In this document: positions 1 to 7,951 of the stretch, piece after piece | Layout of the letters: each line of letters begins with the position of its first letter | Position numbering within the stretch: position 1 is the stretch's first letter | From: Candidatus Sumerlaeota bacterium | Lineage (GTDB): Bacteria > Sumerlaeota > Sumerlaeia > JADFCT01 | Reading direction: 5' to 3' | Assembly: GCA_026398575.1 (NCBI GenBank) | Contig: JAPLSP010000087.1 | Location: 1-28,722, forward strand | DNA: 28,722 bases | The notes under the pieces: model-generated | Databases searched by the model: none | The model's input: the letters and a program-made list of their open reading frames with translations, nothing else | What the model was told of the DNA's origin: nothing | Position numbers and translations under genes: made by a program

Positions 1-995
1 GCATAAGGCATCATGCCATAGCCCGCGCCGTATTCGTTGCTCCGCCCCCAGCGCGCGCCCCAGCTGTTGCGGATGATCAGATAGCCTCCGCCGGGAACCT
101 GCGGATCGTCCTTGTAACCTGCGACGCAAACGGCATGACCGCCCAGATAACTCTCGCCCCGGAACGGCAGCGTGATGCGTCCCCATTCGATGACGTCAGG
201 CGTGAAGAATGAACTCTCGAAAACGAGCACGCCGATAACGAGCGGCTGGGCGGGTTGGTTGGATGCCCCGGCGAGGATCGCCTTGATATAATCCATGCGC
301 GAGGCGAACTCGGCGGCGTCGGGCCAGACGTATTGCGTCGCCTCTTTTTGTGCGCTCTTTGGGGGCATTCCTCCGCCTTCATCGTCTCCAGGCCTGATGT
401 TGTAAGGCCACGTCGCCTCGCGGCAGACGCCGTCCTTGCGCATCGCCTCAATGGCCGCTTCGAACGTGGTCCCCGGCGCCGGGAGGTTATCCCGCTGCTT
501 GCAGGCCCAGTAGAAGAACTGCTCGGAAAGGTCCGTATGGCCGGGATCAAGGAACTCCCGTGCGGCGCAGGAGGCGAAAGCGACGCAGGTCCCGCGGTCT
601 CCCTGGTCGCGGACCACCCCCAGCGCCGGAGTGTGATTGATTGTAGTTGGAAGGCCGGGAGCGGGAGCAGTGCGCGTCAGAACGGCGGGCGTGAAGGGGT
701 CTTGCGCCGCCAGACGCCGGGCGCGCGCGTCATCCAGCAGATGCAGTCCCATTCCGAAGGATTTGATATCCTGGGACGACGCCAGCCCCCCCGGCGCCAG
801 CGCCACTTCGCGCGCCGATTGCAGGATCGCCGCCACCGCTTCCTGCGAAATCCCCAGCCGTTCGGCCAGCCTTCCCGTCAGATGCTCGCTGACGCCGAGG
901 CCGGCCAGCTGCTCGGCGGTCGTGATCCATTGCTCCAGAAGGCGTTCCATCCGCGCCGGATCGAGTCCGCGAATATGATCAAGAGGCGTTGTCAT
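1..995 (-). CDS. Papain-family (C1) cysteine peptidase with N-terminal helical domain, 3' end outside the window
   Basis: 331 residues are visible before the window edge. Residues 1-65 form a helical domain resembling helix-hairpin-helix adaptors (LLEQWITTAEQLAGL, then RLGISQEAVAAIL). The peptidase part carries all papain hallmarks: catalytic Cys137 in DQGDRGTCVAFA, catalytic His287 in YLGGHAVCVAGY, and Asn310 in LIIRNSWGARWG. There is no signal peptide or membrane segment, so a cytoplasmic protease is likely. The ATG at 995 overlaps the end of the upstream small gene by 17 bases, which implies translational coupling; the two share the helical domain and probably interact. The substrate is unknown. 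The peptidase assignment is firm; the role in signalling or defence is inferred from the neighbourhood. Confidence 0.88.
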   Translation of the reverse strand, partial: MTTPLDHIRGLDPARMERLLEQWITTAEQLAGLGVSEHLTGRLAERLGISQEAVAAILQSAREVALAPGGLASSQDIKSFGMGLHLLDDARARRLAAQDPFTPAVLTRTAPAPGLPTTINHTPALGVVRDQGDRGTCVAFASCAAREFLDPGHTDLSEQFFYWACKQRDNLPAPGTTFEAAIEAMRKDGVCREATWPYNIRPGDDEGGGMPPKSAQKEATQYVWPDAAEFASRMDYIKAILAGASNQPAQPLVIGVLVFESSFFTPDVIEWGRITLPFRGESYLGGHAVCVAGYKDDPQVPGGGYLIIRNSWGARWGRSNEYGAGYGMMPY

Positions 996-1323
996 CGTCG
1001 TTCCCCTTTGGCGCGATCTTTTTCGAATCGAAGAGCAGCCCCATCGGCGGAATCGGCATCGTCGCCGCCGCCGTCTCCTCCAGCCGTTTGCGCTCGTCGG
1101 GCGGCAGCATCTCCAAGCATTTCCTTTGGACGTCTTCGATGGCGCTCACGTCCACCTGCGCCGCCTCCGCCAGCGCCCTGCGCCCCGCCTGCGAGGCCGC
1201 GCGCACAAGGAACTGCCCCACGGTCGCGATCCAATGCCCCGCCAGCGCCTTTGCCAGCCGTTCGTCAAACAGTCCGGATTCCGCTATGGGCGTGTTGCTG
1301 TTAAGTCTGTCCTCGCTCATCAT
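979..1323 (-). CDS. Small helical (HhH-like) protein coupled to the papain peptidase
   Basis: 114 residues. An AAGGAGG ribosome site lies five bases before the ATG at 1323 (an ATGATG pair). The segment LAKALAGHWIATVGQFL followed by ALAEAAQVDVSAIEDV has the same layout as the N-terminal domain of the downstream papain protein (LLEQWITTAEQLAGL, GISQEAVAAIL), so both probably carry one adaptor-like domain. The C-terminus is polar (KGNDDDNAS). A truncated relative lies at 3380-3541. I recognise no named family; a partner or inhibitor of the protease is a reasonable inference from the shared domain and the 17-base gene overlap. Confidence 0.75.
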   Translation of the reverse strand: MMSEDRLNSNTPIAESGLFDERLAKALAGHWIATVGQFLVRAASQAGRRALAEAAQVDVSAIEDVQRKCLEMLPPDERKRLEETAAATMPIPPMGLLFDSKKIAPKGNDDDNAS

Positions 1324-1402
1324 CGCGCCTCCTTGCGACAGCCCTCATGCTCCATCGCCATTGCACCTCGGATCATGTTCCCATGATCTTCTATTACGTC
1401 AA

Positions 1403-1427
1403 TACGAAAAAAGGCGAAAGTTCCTTC
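1403..1427 (-). promoter_or_regulatory. Candidate ECF sigma promoter A (upstream of small protein and papain)
   Basis: On the minus strand the sequence reads GAAGGAAC, then 13 bases, then CGTATTGA. The same arrangement, with identical spacing, occurs at 18075, 21221 and (weaker) 3625. AAGG and CGTA are 16 bases apart, which fits ECF-type -35/-10 spacing. The CGTA lies 80 bases upstream of the ATG at 1323. Confidence 0.5.
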
Positions 1428-1432
1428 TCGTA

Positions 1433-1458
1433 GAAAATTCCTCTGGAGAGGAATTTTC
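1433..1458 (-). terminator. Perfect 11-bp hairpin between the nucleotidyltransferase gene and promoter A
   Basis: GAAAATTCCTC, a four-base loop, then GAGGAATTTTC form a perfect stem. It sits 80 bases past the nucleotidyltransferase stop and directly before the candidate -35 box of promoter A. No strong U-tract follows, so it is a terminator-like or processing hairpin rather than a certain intrinsic terminator. Confidence 0.45.
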
Positions 1459-1540
1459 CCAATTCGGATGAAGCGCAGACAATTGGCGGGACAGATTGGG
1501 ATCTCAGAGCCTGGAATCAGAATATTCCTGTCGGAGCGCA

Positions 1541-2323
1541 TCAGCCTGGAGCGCTGACATAATGTCTCCTGATGATTTCAATCAATTCGGCTGGCGGTGG
1601 CATCAGCTTGGGAATCCCTGAGGATTGCCGGATACTTTCCCACTCCGGCGAGTCAGCTGGAAAATGTCGCAGAAAATTGAGCAAGTCCTCGCGCACGGAT
1701 TCCGATATGGTCATCGGACGATCTTGCGGCAATAATAAAGCCAATTTGAAAACATCGGATCGGTGCTTCCGAATGTCCCGATCATCCACTGGTTTTCCCT
1801 CTTGCTTTCGGGCGGCAAGGTCCAGCCACGCCCTGGCTTTGAGCAGGATCAGACCTTCCGGAGCAAGCAACGGGAGGCCTTCGAGATTCGCACGGTTGTT
1901 CTTTACAAGCGCATAATAGCCATCATCCATCAGAATCGCCGACAGGCTCGACGCATCCTCTTCCGCAGGGACGGGAACGATTGTTGCATCGCCCAGAATG
2001 GACAGTTCGTCGGGCTTCCTTGAGAAGATTTCGAGCATGTATGGATAGCCATCTTCCTGCGGCTCCATGAAGCGATAATAAATACGCTTGCCAGTGCTTC
2101 TTTGAAGATTGCCATAGCGGCCGCTCCTGACGAATTCCCAAAATCGCGCCAGGAATTGGTCGTTGAGTCTCTCCACAATCAGGACAATATCAAAATCTTT
2201 CGTGGCCCTTGGACGCAGGCCTGCTGATTCCAGCCACTGCATCGCGGCCACGCCGCCGATCAAGACATACTGCTCCTCGAATCCCTTGAAAAACTCCCGA
2301 AAGCGGTCAAGACCTATGATCAT
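1541..2323 (-). CDS. AbiEii-like nucleotidyltransferase (putative toxin)
   Basis: 260 residues. Residues 18-45 hold the Pol-beta nucleotidyltransferase signature: a glycine pair (LIGGVAAMQWL) followed by ATKDFDIVL, whose Asp-x-Asp would bind the metal ions. A later acidic residue in YPYMLEIFS may be the third metal ligand. The start at 2323 is chosen because its ATG overlaps the upstream stop as ATGA and has GGAG eight bases ahead; an ATG at 2329 is also possible but lies only two bases from that GGAG. Co-transcription with a helix-turn-helix protein resembles bicistronic AbiE-type toxin-antitoxin modules. Family membership is inferred from motifs; toxicity is not shown by the sequence. Confidence 0.72.
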   Translation of the reverse strand: MIIGLDRFREFFKGFEEQYVLIGGVAAMQWLESAGLRPRATKDFDIVLIVERLNDQFLARFWEFVRSGRYGNLQRSTGKRIYYRFMEPQEDGYPYMLEIFSRKPDELSILGDATIVPVPAEEDASSLSAILMDDGYYALVKNNRANLEGLPLLAPEGLILLKARAWLDLAARKQEGKPVDDRDIRKHRSDVFKLALLLPQDRPMTISESVREDLLNFLRHFPADSPEWESIRQSSGIPKLMPPPAELIEIIRRHYVSAPG

Positions 2324-3309
2324 GTCCATGGCTCCATCAAGCGTTCGAGCGCCTGCTGAACGCGCTCGTCTGGATCGTCCTTGAGCGTGAGATAAAGCGA
2401 CAAGGCATCAACCGCCGGACCTTTGGCAATAATGCTGGGATTATAGGCCCAGCCTTCCATGACGCCTATCATGTCTTCTTCAAGAGGACAAAGGCTCATA
2501 TCGCCTTGCGCCAGCAGTTTTCGAATCTGCTTTTCGCTCATAGCCCAAACCGGTTTAGAATCGGCGGCTATTCCGGCAGATTGGGCCAGCGCCGTCACGC
2601 CGGCTTGCAGCGGATGCGGTTGTTTCGTATCCAGTTGGGCGACCAGATATCGTCTCTTGATGGGCGATCTCAGACGCGGCAGGGCACGCTTCCAGATTTC
2701 TCCGGGCGCGGCGCCGAACTCCATGATCTTGGCCCGGCCTTTGGCGGTCTTTCGAACCAGCTCCGCTGCTTCCAGCTGCTCTGCCGCTTGCGTGACCGCC
2801 ATTGCCGAATAGCCCAGTAGGGAAGCCACGTCCGACAGCGGACGTCCTGAGACATCCCCAATTTGGAGATGCCGCAGCAGGATAGCCTGCGCCACCCATC
2901 CGATTGAATAATCGCCCTCCGGCGCAGCAGGCCTGAAGCGCTCGCGCAGGTCCACAAGCATCATGGGCAGAAACACCTGCCGCCCCGGAACAATAAACGC
3001 CACGCGCTTTTCAACAAGGCGCCGCCGCTCATAAGACATCAGACTGGGAAGCACGAATGCGATCTCCCTGCCCAGGGCCATTGTCAGCGCTTCACGGTCA
3101 CGCGTCAATTGCGAGAGTTCAGGCGCTCCCGCCGCTCTTCTGATTGCCAGAAGGATATCCTGCCCGAACAGTTGGATTTCACGGAAATCATAAGACCGCG
3201 TCAGATAGACCGGCAGCGGGGCCAGATCCTTCGCCGGCAGCGAACGAACCATGGTATCGACGCCTGTGATGTTCCTAAGATGCTTGATGAGTTCCTCAAC
3301 TAAATTCAT
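2320..3309 (-). CDS. Helix-turn-helix regulator, putative antitoxin/repressor of the nucleotidyltransferase pair
   Basis: 329 residues starting at the ATG at 3309. A winged-helix segment lies near residues 155-190 (DVASLLGYSAMAVTQAAEQLEAAELVRK), MarR-like in pattern. The N-terminal half (KDLAPLPVYLTRSYDFREIQLFGQDILLAI) suggests a domain that could bind the partner. The stop overlaps the next start as ATGA, so the two products are probably made in fixed proportion. The promoter carries a repeated CGATAAAC element that may be its own operator. In AbiE-type modules the first gene encodes a DNA-binding antitoxin; here that is an inference from gene order and the fold. Confidence 0.68.
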   Translation of the reverse strand: MNLVEELIKHLRNITGVDTMVRSLPAKDLAPLPVYLTRSYDFREIQLFGQDILLAIRRAAGAPELSQLTRDREALTMALGREIAFVLPSLMSYERRRLVEKRVAFIVPGRQVFLPMMLVDLRERFRPAAPEGDYSIGWVAQAILLRHLQIGDVSGRPLSDVASLLGYSAMAVTQAAEQLEAAELVRKTAKGRAKIMEFGAAPGEIWKRALPRLRSPIKRRYLVAQLDTKQPHPLQAGVTALAQSAGIAADSKPVWAMSEKQIRKLLAQGDMSLCPLEEDMIGVMEGWAYNPSIIAKGPAVDALSLYLTLKDDPDERVQQALERLMEPWT

Positions 3310-3324
3310 GGCCTGGCGCCTTTT

Positions 3325-3371
3325 CGATAAACAAACTTCTACACGATAAACTAAGTTGATATATCGTTCAA
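3325..3371 (-). promoter_or_regulatory. Sigma-70-like promoter with duplicated operator for the HTH/nucleotidyltransferase pair
   Basis: On the minus strand TTGAAC (3371-3366) is followed after 17 bases by TATCGT (3348-3343), a fair -35/-10 pair. The direct repeat CGATAAAC (plus strand, 3325-3332 and 3344-3351, 19 bases apart) overlaps and follows the -10 box, where a self-repressor would bind. Confidence 0.45.
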
Positions 3372-3379
3372 GAGTTTTT

Positions 3380-3541
3380 TTAGCATAGAGGCGAAGGTGA
3401 AGAGCGGGAGTTCTTGGTTGCGCACGACAGGAATTGCCCCACAGTCGCGATCCGATGCCCCGCTAGCGACTTGGCCATCCTCGCGTCGAAGCAATCGCAT
3501 CCATCAATCGGAGTCTCGCCCGTTATCTTAGTCTTATCCAT
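3380..3541 (-). pseudogene. Truncated copy of the small HhH-like gene
   Basis: 53 residues from the ATG at 3541, which has AGGAG nine bases ahead. Residues 7-36 (ETPIDGCDCFDARMAKSLAG then HRIATVGQFL) clearly match the N-terminal half of the protein at 979-1323 (SNTPIAESGLFDERLAKALAG then HWIATVGQFL). Homology then ends and an unrelated SerPro tail runs into a stop, so half the domain is missing. Bases differ at many sites, so the duplication is old. It has its own promoter-like motif at 3625. It may be a remnant left when the toxin-antitoxin-like pair arrived. Confidence 0.6.
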
Positions 3542-3624
3542 GCTGCCGTTCTCCTTTTCCTGAATCCGCTCGTTCAACCATCACAGGCAATACACCTGCT
3601 CCGCATTTTCCTCTGATGAATGGA

Positions 3625-3649
3625 TGCGAGAAAATGCACAGAATCCTTC
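3625..3649 (-). promoter_or_regulatory. Candidate ECF sigma promoter D (weaker copy)
   Basis: The minus strand reads GAAGGATT, 13 bases, then CGCA instead of CGTA. The position is 84 bases upstream of the truncated gene's ATG, close to the 80 bases seen for promoter A of the intact copy. One mismatch in the -10 box lowers confidence. Confidence 0.35.
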
Positions 3650-3659
3650 CAGGACGGAA

Positions 3660-3685
3660 GTGGAGGCTTCGAATTATTCGTCCAC
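3660..3685 (-). terminator. Hairpin just after the Sel1-kinase stop codon
   Basis: GTGGA and CGAAT pair with ATTCG and TCCAC around a single T, with a five-base bulge (GGCTT). The arm reaches the last base of the TAG stop. There is no U-tract. Confidence 0.35.
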
Positions 3686-6600
3686 TATGGCGCCTTTATA
3701 TCGCGCTTGGCGGATTGATAGGCTGCGGCCCGGCGTTGCCCCTCGGAGATCTGCTCGCTTGTCATGGATCGCGCTATTTCGTCTCGCGATTTGGCGGCTT
3801 CTTCATCGCCGTTTGCAGCTGCCAAGCTGAGCCATACGGCCGCTTCTACCTTATCCTGCTTGACACCCCGGCCGTCGGCATAGTGATTACCCAGGTTGCG
3901 CATGGCTGTGGCGTCCCCGCTGTCGGCGGCTTTGCGGAACCATTGCAATGCCTGCGTGAAATCCTGAGGAACCCCCTTGCCTTCGTCGTAAAGGATGGCG
4001 AGATTATTCATCGCTCCGATATTTCCGGCATCTGCAGATTTGCGCCACCAATGCATCGCCTGGGCGTTGTCTTGCGCAACGCCCTGGCCCTGGTTGTAAA
4101 ACAGACCGACATTAAACATGGCTCTGGCGTCTCCGGCCTCGGCAGCTTTGCGGTACCACTGCATCGCCTGGGCGCCGTCCTTCGCGACGCCCTCGCCGTG
4201 TTCGTATAATTGGCCGATGCTGTTCATCGCCATGGCATCCCCATTATCTGCGGCTTTGCGGAACCATTGCATCGCCTGGGCGTAGTCTTTGTCAACGCCA
4301 TGGGCATTATAATAAAGGCTGCCGATCCAGTTCATGGCCATCGTATTCCCGCCGTCCGCCGCTTTCATATACCATTGCATCGCCTGCTTATAGTCCTGCG
4401 CGACGCCGTGGCCGCTTGCATAAAGGTCCCCGATCATTGTCATTGCCAAAGTATCTCCGTCATCGGCAGCCTTGCGGGTCCACTGCATCGCTTGAGCGTA
4501 ATCCTGCGGAACTCCATGGCCAAAGTAGAAAAGCTTGCCGATATTGATTGTTCCACCGGGGTCTCCGGCATCGGTGGCTTTTTGAAACCATTGCATTGCT
4601 TGCGCGTAGTCTTGAGGAACCCCTTGGCCCATGACATAGCGCAAACCGACGCATATCATGGCCTCGGTGTTTCCGGCATCCGCGGCTTTGCGGAACCATT
4701 GTGTTGCCTGGACGTAGTCTTTCTCGATGCCTTGGGCATAGAAGTATAAATTGCCGATGTTAAGCATGGCCCTTGCATCTCCGGCATCCGCTGCTTTCCG
4801 GTACCATTGCATTGCCAGGGCATAATCCTTTAAGACGCCATGACCGCCATTGTAAAGATTACCGATGTTATTCATGGCCCTGGCATTTCCATTTTCGGCG
4901 GCTTTTGAATACCATTGCATTGCCTGCTTGTAGTCTTGGGCGACGGCTTGGCCGTTTTCATAAAGCACGCCTATTTTCCGCATGGCTTTGGCATTCCCGG
5001 CCTCGGCAGCCTTCGTATGCCAGCGCATCGCTTCGGCGTAGTCCGACTGCCAGCCCGCTGTGAGCCCCTTTTGGTAGCATTCCTGGGCCTCGGCGGAACC
5101 TTGCTGGCCTTCAGCGCCTTCCCGGCCATATCTCGCTTCCGCTTTCTGCCTCGCCGCCAGCAATTTGTCGAGGGCGGGTTTCCGGAATTTACCTTCGGGA
5201 TACCGCGACAAATAACTTTCGATTTGCTTTGCAGAGGATGACTGCTTGATCTGCGTCCAATCATACTCATCCTGGATTATCCGCTGGCTCTTATTAAGGA
5301 AGCTGTTTATCCAGTAGGCCCCGCCGGCGCCAAGGATGACCGTTGCCAGCGCAAAGGCGGCGAGCTTTCGCAATCGGCTTTGCCAGCGGCGGCGGCTTTG
5401 GGCTCTGTTGGATAGATTTTTTAAAAATTCATAGTCGGAGCAGGCTGCCAGGCCTTTGCGACTCTGCGACAGCGCCTGCGCGAATTTACGCTTCTGAAAT
5501 GCGGTCTGCGCTTCCGAGGAATACCGCGCTGCAAGCGATATAGCCGCTTCGCATTCTGCTTTCAAGGTTTCATGCTCAGGAAATCGCGCTATGAGAAGTT
5601 CCATCTCTTTGATCATAGCCGCGATTGCAGCATAAGCTTTGCGGTCGCGCAGCGGCGATAGTTCACTGGCAAGGGCGTGGATTCGGTCACGCTTGGCGGC
5701 GGCAGTTTTTGCCAGCGCCTCCAATTGTGGATCGGTGGCAATTGGCGACTTTGTTATAGCCTCAATTGCTTGCGCATAGGCGCCACGCGCCATCATGGAA
5801 TCGAGCGCTGTTAGAAAATCGTCTCGCTGCTTGATAAACTTCCCTCGCGTCTCTTCAATGCGCTGAATCGCCCGACGCAAGCTGTCCGAATCAGGCGACA
5901 GAGCCTGCGCTTTCTTCATGAAATCAAGGGCTTCATCAAAGCGGCGCGCTTCATAGAGTTGGCGGGCGGCGCCATGCAAATCGCGGATTTGCTTTTCGCG
6001 CTTTTCGCGGCGAGTATTTTCAATCTGTGGTTGCAGCGAGACATCATCGGGTTGCAGTTCATGCAGGCGCTCAAGCAGCGCTATCCACTCGTCAAAGTCT
6101 GTGGCAGGCGTTGTATCCAGTTTCTGTTGAATTTCCTTAATATTATGCATTCTCAATAGTTGGTTTGCTTCTTCCGCTTGTCGCGCTTTTTCGCGCTGGG
6201 CGGCTTCGAAGGCTGTGCGATAACGCGCGTCGCCGGGTTGCCAATGAAGCAGTTCCTCCAAAATTCCAATCCGGGCTGTAATTTCACGCGCAGGCGTCTC
6301 GTCAAGGCGCTGCTGCAAGCCGCGAATGCGTTTCTGCGCCTGCAGCGCCATTTGCAGTTTTGTTTGAAAGAACGTGTCACCCGATGCAATTTCGATGCCG
6401 CGCAGCGCCAGGCGCTCCAACTCTTCGTATTGATGCATTTGCTCGGCGCGCGCGATCTCCTCGCGCAACATCTCCGCCTCTGCCAATGCGCTAAGATTGG
6501 CGCCGCAGCCAAGGCAGAATTTTACATCCTTGCGGTTATCAACCTTGCATTGCGGACATGGCTTGAAGAGAGAGACAAGACTGGCGCCGCAAGCGCCGCA

Positions 6601-7692
6601 ATGACGCGCGGAAATGGGGTTGTCCGCATTGCCGCATTTCGGGCAGGCGCATTCATCCGCATCTCCGGCGTCGAGCGCCGCGCGCAAGGCCTCCTGCATC
6701 TCGCGCATCGAGGCGTAGCGATTGGCGGGGTGTTCATCCATCGCCTTCTGGACGATGGGACGGGCCGGCGGGGGGAGTTGATCCAGATTCAACATGCGTG
6801 GATCGCGGCCTGTCAGGGAGAAGTAGAGCGTGGCGCCGAGCGAATAGAGGTCGCTGCGCGCGTCGGCGGATTTTGCATCGCGCAGCTGCTCGGGCGCGGC
6901 GTAGTAGAAAGTGCCCAGCATCGCTCCCGTCGCCGTCATCGAGGTTCGGTCGCCCTCCGCGTCTTCGGCGGCGGCCAGACCGAAGTCCGCGATTTTCGGC
7001 ACGCCGCGCTGGTTCAGCAGGATGTTGCCGGGCTTAAGGTCGCGGTGGATCACGCCGCGATCATGTGCCAGCGCCAGCGCGTCGCATAGCTGGATGAAAA
7101 GACCGCATACCCGCTTCCAGTCCCATCCATCCTTCGCCTCTCCGCCCGCGCCTTGGGCCGCGTCTTCGCGCGCCTCGCGAACTGCCTCGCGCAGCGTCAG
7201 GCCTTCGACGAATTCCATCTCGATGAACGGGACGCCGGCGTCTTCGGCGAACTGGTGAATTGTCACTATGTTCGGATGCGACAGCTTGGCGGCCGATTTT
7301 GCTTCGCGCAGGAACCGCGCCCGCCCTTTGGCTGTCGTCAGCATTGCCCCCTTGGGCTGTTTGATGGCGACAAAGCGATTGATGCGCTCGTCGCGCGCCT
7401 TCCAGACGATACCCATACCGCCCTCGCCCAGTTTTTCGATAAGCGTCAGCCGCCCGCCGTCCATCGTCGCGCCCGGGACGGCGGCGGCAGGAGCGGCGGA
7501 TTCAGGTGAAGACTCGACCACGGTACCGCCTTCGCCGACACTTTGCGCCGCAATGTTGGTGCGCCCCTCGCCCACGCTGAGCGGCCCGATGTTCGTGCGT
7601 TCATCACCCACACTGCCGGGACCGATATCGCCAAAAGAGGAGATATTCAAACTATCAGGATCGCGCTCAGGAGGATTAGGAGGTGAGGCCAT
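3685..7692 (-). CDS. Receptor Ser/Thr kinase with zinc ribbons, one membrane segment and 11 Sel1 repeats
   Basis: 1335 residues from the ATG at 7692 (a TTG at 7722 is possible but has no better ribosome site). The N-terminal tail holds three S-V-G-x-x-x-T motifs at 27, 39 and 51. The Hanks-type kinase (about 80-335) is complete: GEGGMG loop, VAIK lysine, HRDLKPGN, DFGLA. A double zinc ribbon follows (about 348-400, CxxC pairs), then coiled-coil/TPR-like helices to about 770, then a hydrophobic segment near 777-797 preceded by arginines, which puts the kinase in the cytoplasm and the rest outside. One W..Y..YLSRYPEG unit precedes 11 tandem 36-residue Sel1 repeats. It is the last gene of the presumed ESCRT-like cluster and may sense envelope or partner proteins through the Sel1 part. 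Confidence 0.9.
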   Translation of the reverse strand: MASPPNPPERDPDSLNISSFGDIGPGSVGDERTNIGPLSVGEGRTNIAAQSVGEGGTVVESSPESAAPAAAVPGATMDGGRLTLIEKLGEGGMGIVWKARDERINRFVAIKQPKGAMLTTAKGRARFLREAKSAAKLSHPNIVTIHQFAEDAGVPFIEMEFVEGLTLREAVREAREDAAQGAGGEAKDGWDWKRVCGLFIQLCDALALAHDRGVIHRDLKPGNILLNQRGVPKIADFGLAAAEDAEGDRTSMTATGAMLGTFYYAAPEQLRDAKSADARSDLYSLGATLYFSLTGRDPRMLNLDQLPPPARPIVQKAMDEHPANRYASMREMQEALRAALDAGDADECACPKCGNADNPISARHCGACGASLVSLFKPCPQCKVDNRKDVKFCLGCGANLSALAEAEMLREEIARAEQMHQYEELERLALRGIEIASGDTFFQTKLQMALQAQKRIRGLQQRLDETPAREITARIGILEELLHWQPGDARYRTAFEAAQREKARQAEEANQLLRMHNIKEIQQKLDTTPATDFDEWIALLERLHELQPDDVSLQPQIENTRREKREKQIRDLHGAARQLYEARRFDEALDFMKKAQALSPDSDSLRRAIQRIEETRGKFIKQRDDFLTALDSMMARGAYAQAIEAITKSPIATDPQLEALAKTAAAKRDRIHALASELSPLRDRKAYAAIAAMIKEMELLIARFPEHETLKAECEAAISLAARYSSEAQTAFQKRKFAQALSQSRKGLAACSDYEFLKNLSNRAQSRRRWQSRLRKLAAFALATVILGAGGAYWINSFLNKSQRIIQDEYDWTQIKQSSSAKQIESYLSRYPEGKFRKPALDKLLAARQKAEARYGREGAEGQQGSAEAQECYQKGLTAGWQSDYAEAMRWHTKAAEAGNAKAMRKIGVLYENGQAVAQDYKQAMQWYSKAAENGNARAMNNIGNLYNGGHGVLKDYALAMQWYRKAADAGDARAMLNIGNLYFYAQGIEKDYVQATQWFRKAADAGNTEAMICVGLRYVMGQGVPQDYAQAMQWFQKATDAGDPGGTINIGKLFYFGHGVPQDYAQAMQWTRKAADDGDTLAMTMIGDLYASGHGVAQDYKQAMQWYMKAADGGNTMAMNWIGSLYYNAHGVDKDYAQAMQWFRKAADNGDAMAMNSIGQLYEHGEGVAKDGAQAMQWYRKAAEAGDARAMFNVGLFYNQGQGVAQDNAQAMHWWRKSADAGNIGAMNNLAILYDEGKGVPQDFTQALQWFRKAADSGDATAMRNLGNHYADGRGVKQDKVEAAVWLSLAAANGDEEAAKSRDEIARSMTSEQISEGQRRAAAYQSAKRDIKAP
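3805..4992 (-). repeat. Eleven tandem 108-bp units encoding Sel1 repeats
   Basis: Each unit encodes 36 residues of the form AMxxIGxLYxxGxGVxxDY followed by AQAMQWxRKAADAGD. The units occupy this interval exactly and none is interrupted. Confidence 0.9.
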
Positions 7693-7951
7693 TGAAAGTA
7701 TCCCAGAGGGGGATGGCTGCAAACCAGCTTGATTCTTATAAAAAAGAGAGGTTCTTCATTTCATGGCTTTTTTGCCAGCACAAAAAGACGGCCGCAAACA
7801 GCAAATCACGGAGCGAATCGAAATTCCGATTGAGTTTGCTCCTCATGCCTCGAATCGCGCATATTTACATTAATAATTTGCCCTGGCACGGTACAATAGG
7901 GGGCAGCGATGATGGATCCATGATCAAGTTCTTTTTACTTTTTTGCATAGA
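7693..7951. other. Intergenic region upstream of the Sel1 kinase
   Basis: 259 bases between the Vps4-like gene at 7952 and the kinase start. It is AT-richer than its neighbours. On the minus strand a TTGTAC and a TAATGT lie 18 bases apart (near 7870-7900), a weak promoter candidate. A GGAAT-N12-CGTG element resembles the ECF-like motif seen elsewhere but has one base less spacing and a different last base. No gene is seen. Confidence 0.3.

Noticed and set aside
255..1304. 349-codon plus-strand open frame
   Set aside because: It runs opposite the papain and small-protein genes, whose motifs are certain; its translation is rich in Arg, Pro and Ser with no domain.
1541..3309. Calling the HTH/nucleotidyltransferase pair a proven AbiE system
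   Set aside because: Only the fold motifs and gene order support it; sequence identity to AbiE could not be tested.
6160..7089. 309-codon plus-strand open frame
   Set aside because: Antisense to the kinase domain of the Sel1 protein.
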